A stretch of 64,000 bases of DNA from Scenedesmus sp. ARA3 (taxonomy: Eukaryota; Chlorophyta; Chlorophyceae; Sphaeropleales; Scenedesmaceae). The stretch covers positions 6,982 through 70,981 of the forward strand of contig RWJK01001908.1 of NCBI GenBank assembly GCA_004335835.1, in the 5' to 3' direction. The notes beneath the pieces are model-generated. The model saw nothing but the letters and a program-made list of their open reading frames with translations, did not search any database and was not told the origin of the DNA. This document shows, piece after piece, positions 1 through 10,731 of the stretch. How positions within the stretch are numbered: the stretch's first letter is position 1; each line of letters opens with the position of its first letter. The position numbers and the translations under genes are program-made.

Positions 1-54
<54 letters not shown>

Positions 55-56
55 CC
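1..56 (+). repeat. (CTG)n/(GCT)n tract at the window edge
   Basis: Uninterrupted GCT/CTG triplets run from base 1 to the CCCCCAG that ends the intron before the first visible kinase exon. The tract therefore occupies the position of the polypyrimidine tract of that 3' splice site. Its true length is unknown because it is cut by the window edge. Confidence 0.95.
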
Positions 57-59
57 CAG

Positions 60-1477
60 GTGCGGCTGTCGGTGCTGCGGCGTGAGGAGGAGCTGCTGTC
101 CAAGGAGGAGGAGCGCCTGGGCATGGACAAGATGCGCCACCTCAGGTGGGTGCAGGGGTCCAGGGTTCGATGCAGGCAGCTGATTTGTGCGCGTGGCAAG
201 GAGGGCTCTTGCTTCCAGACCCAGCCGCTGCTGCATACCCACTTTGCTGCATACACATCTGCGCTGCCTCTCCAGACGCTCATCAGCACATTCTTTGGCA
301 TTGGGCAGCTGACGTGGATGCGTGACAAGGATGTGGCCCCCCTCTGAAGCCACCGAACAAAACTGAACTCCTGCCACTCCCCTGTTCATGCCCCACTGTC
401 CACTGCTGCTGCAGGCAGCTGAAGCGGCTGCGTGACGAGGAGGGCAGCCGCTTTCAAGGGCAGCCGCTGCTGAACCGCCGCTACGTGCTGGCGGCGCTGC
501 TGGGGCGGGGCGGCTTCAGCGAGGTGCACAAAGCGTACGACACACAGTCGCTCAAGTTTGTGGCCGTCAAGGTGGGTGTGGGTGGCTATAAGATGTCACT
601 TATCAATTTGGTCTTGGTGGAGCGCTGCAGGTAGCTTGGTGCGTGTGTTGGCGAGGGCATGTGCATTGATTGCTGCAGCGTTTTTTTGCAACTGTTGCGT
701 GCTGCCAGTGAATGCTGAGTGGATGGTCAGCTCCACTGCGGCACTCATCTGTTGTGGTAGTCACTCGCCTGCCTGCGCCCTTCTCTGCTCACTCGTCTTC
801 GCTGCATCGTGCCGGCCGCGGGGCTGTTGTATGCTATGGCTGCAGATCCACCAGCTGAACAGCACCTGGAGCGAGTCGCGCAAGGCCAGCTACGTGCGCC
901 ACGCGGTGCGCGAGTACACCATACACAAGGCGCTGGCACACACCAACATCGTGTCACTCTCCGACATCTTCGAGGTGGGTTTCGTGCAACAGCAGTTTGA
1001 ATGGGATGCACGTACATGTCGGTTTGTTTGTGCTACATCCACAGGGCGCTGGCGCACGCCAACATCGTGTCGCTGTCTGACATCTTTGAGGTGCTTGAGT
1101 TGTTGGCATGATGATGAATGAGATGCCTGGCGATAGATCTGCGTGCTTCAGCTGGGTCGACCTCTGTTCTGGCGCAAGCAAACATTGCCTCTCGTCAATT
1201 GCTAGCTGCGCAAATTATACCTGTGGAATTGTGGCTGCTCGGCATGCTTTGTTCAAGTCACAGTCGGTGGCGCGAGCTGTGCCTGCGCCTGTGCTGCTGC
1301 TGCTGTACCTCAGGTGGACAACACCACCTTTGCGACAGTGCTGGAGCTGTGTGAGGGAGGGGACCTGGAGGCACACCTGCAGCAGCACCACGTGAGTGAA
1401 CTAGACTACACACATACTGTGGCACAACTGTTTCTTTAGGTGGTCAGCTGGCTGTCGCTTACCAGCTGCAGCGGCAA

Positions 1478-1512
<35 letters not shown>

Positions 1513-3068
1513 CAGGAGGACGCATAGCACAGGCTGCTTGCTCTGGATTTACCGGCAGCGGGATAAGTGCAGCTGCAGCAACACCATGCAGATCAGCATC
1601 ACCCTGTTTAAAAGCAGCTGCTTGTGGTTGTGCTGCTGTGATGTGTGAGTTCTGTGCACTTGCGCAGTGGTGTCAACAATCTTTGCGCCAAGCAACCTGA
1701 CTCATCTGGTGCTTGACACTCTGCCGCTGCCTGTGTTACGCTGCACCTGTTCTGTCATCAACAGACGCTGCCAGAGCGGGAGGCGCGTGCGCTCATCGCT
1801 CAGGTGTTTGCAGGCCTAGCATACCTCAACAGGGCGCCCAACAGCAGCAGTGGCGCTGGCGGGGAGGCAGGGTTTGGGCCGCGCGTGATCCACTATGACC
1901 TGAAACCTGCCAACATACTGTTTGACAGCCTGGGCACGGTCAAGATCACCGACTTTGGCCTCAGCAAAGTGAGCAGGCCAGCACAGCTGCTTTGTGGAGT
2001 CAGCTTATTTTTATTCACAAATGTGTCGTACAGTAACATCCTGCTTGACAGCCTGGGAATATAGTCAAGATCGCACAGATCTCGGCCTGAGCAAGGTGAG
2101 CAAGCTGGTATCCACGGATTCGCCTTGCATAGAAGTATCTACAGACCTGCTCTGTTTCTTGGTCCAAATGCTTGGCAACTACGCCGATGTGATGTATACT
2201 GATGTGGGGTGTGTACTGTCGGCTCGCTGTATGCTGCTGCTAGGTTGTCGAGGACGGTCAAACTATGGGCATGGAGTTGACCAGCCAGGGGGCAGGCACC
2301 TACTGGTACCTCCCACCAGAGTGCTTCGCAGCAGGCAACAGCAGCAGCAACAACACCATAGCAGCCAGCAGAGGAGCAGGCGGCCTCCTGCCACCTGGCA
2401 TCCTAGGCAGCAGTGCAGCTGCTGGCGCTGCAGCAGGCGGTATGGGCGGTGTTGGAATGCCTGCAGGAGCAGGAGCAGGACCCTCAGCAGGGGCCGGGGG
2501 TGCGCCCAGGATCAGCAACAAGGTTGATGTGTGGAGTGCTGGCGTAATCCTGTACCAGATGCTGTACGGGAAGCGGCCTTTTGGCGAGGGGCTCACACAG
2601 GAGCAGATCTACAGGGACGGCGTGATGCTCAACGCGCGGCAGGTGAGGCTGCTGCAGTAGGTCATGCTTTGCTGTTCAAAGTTTGACCAACTTTGACCAT
2701 GGTTGACCAAGCTTGACCAGCTGTGTGCTGCCGTCTGGCGCCTGCCCTGCTACTGCCTTGCACGCTAGAACACGCAAGCTACACCAGCAGTGGTATTAGT
2801 CAACAGAGCTGCAAACGCCTGCACGGAGTCACGCCCACACATACACAGACACAGACACACCTGCGCGCACTACTGACTCCAGCCTGTGCGTCTGGTCTGC
2901 TGCCTCTCTGCTGCTTCGGCTTCCTGCTCGCAGGTGCAGTTCCCCGCCAAGCCGTCTGTGTCTGCTGAGGGCCGCGCCTTCCTGTCACGCTGCCTGGCCT
3001 ACAACCAGGAGGAGCGCTGGGACGTGCTGACAGCAGCAGCAGACCCATACCTGCAGCTCAAGCGCTAG
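60..3068 (+). CDS. TLK: Tousled-like serine/threonine protein kinase (3' part; 5' exons outside the window)
   Basis: Nuclear Ser/Thr kinase of the Tousled-like family, which acts in chromatin assembly and replication by phosphorylating ASF1-type histone chaperones (family knowledge). Seven exons: 60-145, 415-571, 846-974, 1314-1391, 1765-1968, 2244-2642, 2934-3068. All splice phases agree, giving 395 visible residues. In order: a charged pre-kinase helix, glycine loop GRGGFSEV, VAVK lysine, catalytic HYDLKPAN (HYD instead of HRD, typical of TLKs), TDFGLSK, then GMELTSQGAGTYWYLPPE of the activation segment, KVDVWSAGVILYQMLYGKRPFG, and the C-terminal lobe ending QLKR. A low-complexity Ser/Gly/Ala insert of about 55-60 residues sits between PPECF and ISNKVDVW. 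The N-terminal coiled coils lie off the left edge. Three introns carry echo copies of neighbouring exon ends. Confidence 0.93.
300..335 (+). repeat. Exon echo, acceptor side, of the TLK exon starting at 415
   Basis: GGCAGCTGACGTGGATGCGT here resembles the start of the exon at 415 (GCAGCTGAAGCGGCTGCGT). The offset is about 110 bp. It lies in the upstream intron and copies the 5' end of the exon. Confidence 0.7.
1032..1096 (+). repeat. Exon echo, donor side, of the TLK exon 846-974
   Basis: Near-identical copy of the last ~45 bases of the exon (encoding ALAHTNIVSLSDIFE) with its own GAG|GTG donor, placed 116 bp downstream of the real donor. An AAG to AGG change creates a possible acceptor at 1044. 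Inclusion as a 46-nt exon (1045-1090) would shift the frame. Confidence 0.9.
2030..2100 (+). repeat. Decayed exon echo, donor side, of the TLK exon 1765-1968
   Basis: Copy of the segment that encodes the ANILFDSLGTVKITDFGLSK region, with indels and a TAG stop but a preserved GCAAG|GTGAG donor. Donor-to-donor distance is 127 bp. This is an older, non-coding copy. Confidence 0.88.
2681..2720 (+). repeat. Four TTGACC elements at exact 10-bp spacing in a TLK intron
   Basis: TTGACC occurs at 2683, 2693, 2703 and 2713, in similar 10-bp units. It sits in the last TLK intron. A short tandem repeat is the simplest reading. The TTGAC core also matches the plant W-box, but nothing here shows that it is used. 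Confidence 0.8.
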
Positions 3069-4146
3069 CCGGCAGCAGCCAGCAGCTGTGCTGGCGCATG
3101 GCAGTGGGTCTCACGCCAAGGAGTGGCAGTAAGCTGGACACTTGGGAGGATTGTGCTTGTTTAGCAGCTGCTCCGTTGCTGGCTGCAGCAGCAGCGGTCT
3201 GTGCAAGCAGCCGTTGACATCATCAGCCGGAGGTCGAGGTGTATAGGTGTAGATGCATGCGTTGGTTGATTTAGTGCTGTGTAGTGTCGAGCAGGTTGTG
3301 CCAACGGCGCATGGCGCAAGAGCCAGCTACAGGTGCGGCTCTGCAGCTGCCTTGTGCTGCTTGGGTTTAAGTTGCAGGTCTGAGGATGCGGCAGCGGCAT
3401 GGCTAAAGACTGCTGCTGCAGGCCAGCTTAGGTGCATCTTGTGCTTCTGCTGTTACCATTCGCCTCACTGAAAGTCCACGTGTGTTCAGCAGTGATACAT
3501 ATGTTTGTGATCCACAGCACGCAGTGTGGGCGCTGTCACTGGTTCAGCTCTTTCTTGGTTTGGCTGCCATTGTGCGGTCGTCATTGAGTTGCTTGCATGG
3601 TTCCTTTCAGTCAGGGGTTACATGCGCGAAGGCTGAAGCCTCATTTAGAAGCTTGTTCATCCAGCCTAGCCACCACGTGGGCATCTCTCTTCAGATTGCT
3701 GTTGCTGCTGCTGCCTACATGCAGCTGTTTTGCAGAAGTGTGGTTCAGCCGCTTGTGCAACAGCCTTCATTATCATGTTAGCCATCAAGCCACAGCATCA
3801 AGGCCATCGGCCAACTTCTTGTGCAGCGGCCTTGACGTGCGTGCTGTGTGTGGCGGGTACTCAGCTGGTAAACAGCATGTAACATTGTTTGTGGTGGGTA
3901 CTTAACTGATCAACAACTTGTAACATTCACATGTTAGGGTTTTGGCGTTTGTATCTGTGATACTGCGTCTGCATGTGAGTCATCCCTGCCCTAAGGCGCG
4001 CACTCGCAGCAGCTGTCTTGCCACAAATCGTCAGCTTCTCGCTGACAGCTTTTTGCTGCCAATCACCGTTAGTCTCAAACCATCACTGGCCCTAGGTTGA
4101 TACCATCGCAGGCAACACCTCGCCCGCGACAGGGCAGGCCGTCCAT
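3069..4146. other. TLK 3' untranslated region and intergenic stretch
   Basis: There is no convincing gene between the TLK stop and the next paralogue. Two TGTAA motifs (3878-3882 and 3919-3923), the usual chlorophyte poly(A) signal, lie about 0.8 kb after the stop. They are candidate ends of the TLK transcript. Confidence 0.55.
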
Positions 4147-7100
4147 GTGCGATTGATCTTTCAAACGAGCATCCAAGCGTATTTTGCAAAGCCGAAGACG
4201 TTAGATGGAGGTTTCGAGCCAGCTTTGGTCGATGAGGGCATACCCACCTGCAAAGGTGTGCAACTGCAACAGCAAGGCCACTGCCTGGTTCACAAGGTGC
4301 AACCCTTGTTCAGTTTCATTACAGTGATTGTATGTTCTGCTGCAGGCCCGCAAGTACCTGTTAGAGGCCCCAGGTCGGGGCCTGGACTGGTTCTTGCTGG
4401 AACTGCAGCAACACCAAGATGCTGTCCTGCAAGCCATGCACCACCAGCAGCATCAGCAGGAGCACATCACAACGCTCCCAGTTCCTCAACCTCCCTCCCT
4501 GCAGCTGCTGCTGCGCATGGCAGCAGAGGCCAGCTGGGATCAGCTGCAGGAGCTGCTGCTGCGCCTTCTGCAGATCACAGCAGGACGGCGCAAAGACCCT
4601 CGCTACTCATCATCAGCAGCAGCAGCAGCACAAAGAGAAGTAGAAGCAGCAGCAAGCAGCAGCAATGTGGTGGAAGGAGCAGCAGTAGCCATGTGCTACC
4701 TGTGTTGGTGTGCTGGACCACATGCGTACAGCTGTGGGCTCATCCTGTGCCAGCCACGTAGCAGGCAGCTGCTGCAGGATGCTTGCAGGAACAGCAGCAG
4801 CAGCTTTGTGGCAGCAGTCGCAGATGATCTGCTGAGCAGGCCTGTGGAGCAGCTGCTGCAGCCTGCGCTGTATGCCTTCCCACACCAGGTAGGGGCCGCG
4901 TACTGTGCTGTTACCCTTTAAATCCTAGTTCGGCTTCGGCTATGCAGGTAACTTTTTTTGCGGAGCAGATGAGTACAGCTGCAGGGCACATGCATGCTGC
5001 GCTGGCTTCGGCAGCAGCATGTCGCAACACTCACGGAATTGCCTGGTTAGCACTGCACTTGAGGTTGGTAGCGGCAACCGACACAGCTGACGGTGGCTGC
5101 TGTGTCAACATATGCCTGCAAAAGAGCTTTGATTCTGTTGCCCATGCTGCCGTGAGGCCAAGCTGCTGACACTGCTGCTTTTTTGAATTCTTGCATGCAC
5201 TGTATGCAGGTACGGCTAGCGATGATCGCAGATCCTGTGAATCTGCTGAAACTGCTGCTGAACCACCACCACCACCAAGCGCGGCAGCAGCAGCAGCGAC
5301 GGCAGCAGTCGAGGGACGCAGCAGGTGCGGCAGCATCCCCGCCAAGGCCAGCAGCCTTGTTATTCTCATCAGCATATACAGCGGTCAGCAGCAAGGTCTG
5401 CAGCATCATGAAGGCAGCAACCCCAGCACAGCAGCAGCAGCTGCTTCACCTGCTGCTTCAGATAGCAGTTGATGCTGCAGCAGCTGGCAGCAGCAGCAGC
5501 AGCGAGCCCAGCGTGGCAGAAGCAGCAATGCTGGCAGTCGCAGCCATCAGCAAGATTGACCCAGCAAGTTTGCATTAAAGTGTTGTGTTTCGCGTTCTAG
5601 CAACGCCCTACTGCCAGTGGATGCTTATGGAAGCACTGGCGAGCAGCAGCAGCAGTGTTGCGTGCGCCGCAGCAGCCACACTGACTGTCCTTTGGAATGG
5701 GATAGAAGTGAGTAGTGCGCTAGTTGCAGGTGTTCCAAGCTACGCAGCAACCCTGGAGCAGGCAGCAGAAGAGGTGCAACGCAATGGCAGGCTTGCAGCA
5801 GCTGCAGCACAACTCTGCTGGACTGCATCCAAGGCTGAATGCAGTGCAGCGCGCGACCTGCTGCTTCCCCATTCCCCTTCGCTGCTGGAAGCTGCGGCAA
5901 GTATCCTGTTCGTCAGTCAGCTGCAGCAGCAGCAGCAGCAGCAGCACTGGACCTGCACCCCCAGCTTGAGGCCCGCCAGGTGTACAGCCTGGCTGCACTG
6001 TGCAACCTGCTGGGTGATGAGCAGCGCCCTGGCGTGCCAGCTGAGCAACTGCTGCCACCCGGCCAGCAGCTGCTGGAGGTGCTGCCTGGCCTGCTATGGC
6101 CTTGGCTAGATGGGGGCAGCCTCAACGAAGAAAACTATGAGATTGCACAGGTTGCTGCACTGCCGAAGGCTGCGCACTTGCTGCTAGGGCTGCTGCCGAT
6201 GCTGTGCCTTGGTGCAGACAGCACACTGGCAGCAGCAGCAGCCGACGCACTCAGAATTCCTAGCTTGAACGCAAAGGCGATGGTGATGGACCAGCTTGCA
6301 TTCAATTTGCCTGAGGTGCTTCTATCCAGCAGCAGCGGCAGCAGCAGCGACACTGAGGCAGGGCCTTCCTGCAAGCAGCCGGCAGCATGCAGCAAGCAGA
6401 CACAGCTACCCTCGCAGCAGCAGCAGCAGCAGCAGCAGCACATGCTGCTGGTGCAGCTGCTGTGCGAATGTGCGCCACCTGCATGGCGCCTTGGTTTCAG
6501 TAGGTGTGCATCAGATGCCGTGTGGGGTAGCTGGGTGCGAGCTGCGCCGCAGCCAGTGCTGCAAGCAGTCCTTTCAGAGCTGCTGCTGCGAGTCACCCGC
6601 GGCAGCAGCAGCAGACCTGAGCCTGGATCTGCCTCCGGCTATGCCAGCATTGCTGTCATCGCTCAAGAGAGTCTGAGGCTGTTGAAGTCATTGTGTATTC
6701 ACTGCTTCTCAGCGCATCCAGCAGCAGCAGCTGTCCTGGCTGAGCCAGCCATCCTGCAGCAGCTGATGGCAATGCACCAGGGCTCAGACAGCCGGCTGCA
6801 TAGCACTGCAGACAGCCTGCTTGCAGTATTGTTGCACCATTGGCCGCCAGCACATGGATGGCAGCAGCAGCAGCAGCACCAGCACCAGCAGCAGTATGCG
6901 TCACAGGCGTTGCTCCAGATCCTTCAAAGCAGCTTGGCTGGTGAGCCGCGCTCCATGCGGCTGATCAAGAAACTCACCAGCAGCAGTAATGGCATCAGCT
7001 GGCTGCTGCAACATGCTGCGCAGCTGACAGCACCTGCTGCAGCACAGCCTTGGCTGCAACCTGAACTGCAGCAGCAGCAGCAGCAGCAGCAGTTTGCTGG

Positions 7101-10100
7101 GCGTGTGTTTTGGGCTTCCAGCCTACTCTGCAGGCTGGCAAAGCATGACAGGCAGGCAGTGGCAGCCTGCTGCCAGCAGCTGCCTGGCTTCCTGCAGCGC
7201 TGGCTGCTTGGTCCAGCAATAGATGCACCTGCGGAGACTGCGGCGCCTGGTTCACCTAGCGTGTTAGCACCAGCAGCAGCAGCAGCAACAGCGGCGGCGG
7301 CGGCGGCGGCGGCGGCTGCAGCAGCACCAGTTGATGGACTTGGACTTCAGGACAGCTGTAGCGTGCAGACCGCATCGAGGGACGACAGCAGCAGTGCAGT
7401 GGCGTATCTGCAGCTGCTGCTGTGCAGCGAAGTTGAGCCAGAGCAGGTGGACAGTCAAGAAGAGCAGCTGCGCAGTGCAGCTGAAGAGGCAGCTGCTGAG
7501 CTGCACCAGGCAGCCAAGGTGCAAGTGCTGCAGAGTTTTTACGGTACAGCCCTTGCAGAAGTGCTGGCAACTGCGCTTGGCTGGCAGCAGCAGCAGCAGC
7601 AGCAGCAGCTGGAGGAAGAGGAGTGCAGGACAGCAGCATTACATGCAAACAGCTGCGCAAACGGCAGCAGAGCACTGTTTGATGAACTGTTGCTTGTAAT
7701 ATGGCACACCCACACCTTCGGGGGTGCTGTTCAATTGTTCTTTACAGCAGCCGCAACCGAGTGTGGTGCTGACGATCAGCTGCTCTGCCAGTTGGTAACG
7801 GCACCGCTGCAGCTCATCAGTGCTAGCAGCAGCAGCAGCAGTGGCTCCTGCATGGAGTGCCAGGAGTCAGGCTGCAAGCAGGCTTCCCTGGAAAAGCATG
7901 TGCACCTGGCATCAGCAGCGACAGTTGCAGTGAATGCGTTGTGCAGCGAGCTGCTGCTGCCAGGTGCACCAGCCCATCCAGTGCTGCTGTCTCTGCTCAC
8001 ACAGCAGGGACGCCTGCAGCAGCTGCTGCAGGTGCTGCTGCACTTTTGTACTACAGAGCAGCATCAGCAGCAGAAGGAGCAGTATGCAGGGGTTCAGCTG
8101 TTTTACCTGCTGTGGGAGGTGGAGGAGGTAGCAGCGCAGCCGCAGATAGCAGCAGCTCTGCAGCAGCTAGTGGCTGCAGCATTAAGGCAGGGGGATGCAG
8201 CAACATACACACTTGAGGTAGTGCTGGCAGGTGTTGCAGAAGCGCCAGCAGCCAGACAGCAGCTGCTGCAGCACGCTGCTACTGCGCTGGCAGCAGTGCG
8301 GCCAGGGGCGCCTACCACGGCAGCAGCTGCAGGTGCAGCCTGGAGGTTGCTTAGCAGCATGTGTAACTGCTCGTATTCGTCGGACTTTGTGGAGGCCATC
8401 CTGCAGCAGGACTGGAGCTTCCTGCTGCAGGTGATGCTGGGAGAGCAGTGTGCGCCTGGCAGCAGCGCCTTGCTGACAGCAGCTACAAGTGCAGGTGCTC
8501 CTGCTGCTCCAACGCACGCAGCAGTGGTTGCAGCAGCAGCAGCAACGGCAGCATCGGCAGCTCCTGTTGAGCAAGGCTTGGGTGGTGACGCATCTACAGA
8601 GCAGCCGGAGGCATATGCTGCATGCTCAGCAGCACGTGTGGTGTCTGCCCTGGCACGGCATGAGGCAGGCCGGCAGCAGCTGGCCACAGGACCAAACATC
8701 AGGGCGCTGCTGCTGGCAGCACTGCCGCCACACCTCAGACCCATGACAATAGGTGGCAGCAGCAGCGGCGGCAGTAGCAGGGGCAGCGGCACAGGTGGCG
8801 GTGCCAGCGGTGTTGTCTCAGGCAGCTGCAGTGCTGCTCTTGCAGGCAGCACCAGTGATGGTGACACAGCAGTGGCGGTACAGGGCAGCATGTCACCCGT
8901 TGCACCCGAATGTGAGCAGTGTGTGGGGCCTGACAACGGCGGTGCATGGTGCGAGGGAGTTGCAAGCTTGTCACTCAGAGTAGTTGAAAGCATCATGCAG
9001 GACGCGTCTCTGAGTGAGCCCTGCGAGCCTGGCCCTGCTGTCTTTGAGCACATCAGCCTGCTGCTGGCAGTGATGAGGATTCGGGGTGCATCGCTTGCTG
9101 TTTGCGCCGCTTGTGATCTGCTTATCAATGCATGGATAAAAGCACCAGAACAGGTGCTAGAGCAGGCCTGCTGCAACAGGCAGGTGATCGAGGAGCTGCT
9201 GTCGCTGCTGGAGTGGGCTGCCTGTAGAACCAATGACTGGTACTTTGTACGCCCTGCATACCATGTGGGTGCTGTGCTTATGTTTTGTGCTAGCAAGCCA
9301 GCAGGGTGCCAGGTGCTGTCGCAGCAGCACTGCTTTGATGCGCTGATAAGGGTGGTGCGTGACAGCAGCAGCAGCCAGGACGTTCGTGCGAGAGACTTTG
9401 TTGCTGTGTTAGCTGCTGTTGCAGACAAGCAGTGGCCACAAGCAGGTGAAGGGCAGGCCACTGAGCAGCAGCAGCAGCAGCAGCAGCAGCAGGCCGTGGT
9501 AGATGGCGCGCAGCCGCTGGTGCTGCAGCAGTGGCATGTGCAGTCGCTGGCAGAGGCGGTGCGCATTGCTTTTGTAGGCCATGTATGGCTGTCCATAGAT
9601 GTGCTGGGGCTGTTGGAGCGCATTGTTTGCAGCAGCGTGGGCAGTGCACTGCTGATGGCACCACGCGTACGCGCATTGTGCAAGACAGCGGAGCTGCCTG
9701 GCGAGCTGCAGCAGGTTGAGTGGCAGCAGGCACACCCACAGGACAATGGCTCTGTCTTGGGCAGCATGCAGACCCTGATAGACGCAGGGCCAGCAGTGAG
9801 GGGCGTTCTTCGCAGCATTGCTGGCAAGGTGCGGGCAGCCTATGCTGTTGTGCGCGCAGAGCGGCTGCCAGAGGCATGGTTTGAGCTGCGGGAGGCTGTG
9901 GTGCGCTTTGCTGCAGCCCTGTCTCGACTCAGCACTCGCAGGCATGCATTTGCTGCACACAGTGGTGGTGCCAAGCCGTGGGGTGGCCTGAGGTGTGGTG
10001 GTGGGGTGCAGGGCAGCGCTGCCGCAAGGCAGCAGTTGGCAAGTGCGCTTGACGCGCTGGCGGCTAGCAGCAGCGCTCACCACGGCTTGCAGCAGCAGTT

Positions 10101-10116
10101 GATGCGGTGCGAGTGA
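4147..10116 (+). CDS. Gln/Ala-rich, probably helical-repeat protein, paralogue A (stop and frameshift present)
   Basis: Not recognised. Exons 4147-4296, 4346-4888 and 5210-10116 join in phase. The first exon has no ATG in the aligned frame, so the true start is unknown. The protein is rich in Leu, Ala, Gln and Ser, with repeated amphipathic Leu/Ala helices that suggest a HEAT/armadillo-like solenoid (inference), interrupted by polyQ and polyA runs. Its N-terminal part (LLEAPGRGLDW, LQLLLRMAAEASWDQLQELL) matches the gene at 10.7-14.4 kb, so the two are tandem duplicates. Two lesions stand out: an in-frame TAA at 5576-5578 and a frame change inside the CAG run near 5925-5945, both absent from paralogue B at those places. 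After the run a single frame stays open for over 4 kb to 10116. Either this is a young pseudogene, the lesions are sequence errors, or a tiny intron (5568-5600) removes the stop. Confidence 0.6.
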
Positions 10117-10731
10117 ACAAGCACACTTTACGTTTAGGATATGCATGGGCTGCAAAATGCGCTGCTGCCGAAATATCAGTTCATATTACTGATGACAGCT
10201 TCATTTGTGCTGTGTTGTTTGTTAGGGTTGCATATGAGAAGCGGTGATTGGTGCGTGACCGCTGCCTGTAGGGCGAGTGAAGACGTGCATAACCACACCC
10301 GGTTCTGCTTATAATCGCATGGTGTTGATTGGTGCCAGCAGCGTTGTGACCAGGTGTTGGTGCTGCCGTCTCTGTGTGCAGTCCCATACACTGCTGACAT
10401 TGACAGTGTGCAAACTTGAGCAGGAGCAGTGCTACATGCGTTGGTGTCACTGCTGTGGAGTTACGTGTTTCGCCTATCATTGAACGCTGGCTGGGCAATT
10501 TCTCGCATTGAGCACTCAGTCATTCTTTCGGTAAAGGGTACAATGTTAGGGTTTCTGTTTCACCCCGCACTGGCGTTCGACGCCGCGCTTCAGACAAGTT
10601 GTCGCAGAATTCTATCGAAACCCCACTAACAGCAGTTGCACAGTCTCATGCCGGTGGCCCACCTTCTGGCCCGCTAGCTCTGCGTCATCAGCAACTCATC
10701 CACGACAGGGCAGCAATTCGTGGGTGATTTA
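10117..10731. other. Intergenic stretch between tandem paralogues A and B
   Basis: No gene is supported here. No clear TATA box or TGTAA signal was found. The only conserved coding similarity to the other copy begins downstream, at the start of paralogue B. Confidence 0.5.

Noticed and set aside
8103..9827. Open frame of about 574 residues on the minus strand
   Set aside because: It is antisense to paralogue A. GCA/CAG repeats leave few stops in any frame, so length alone is not evidence here.
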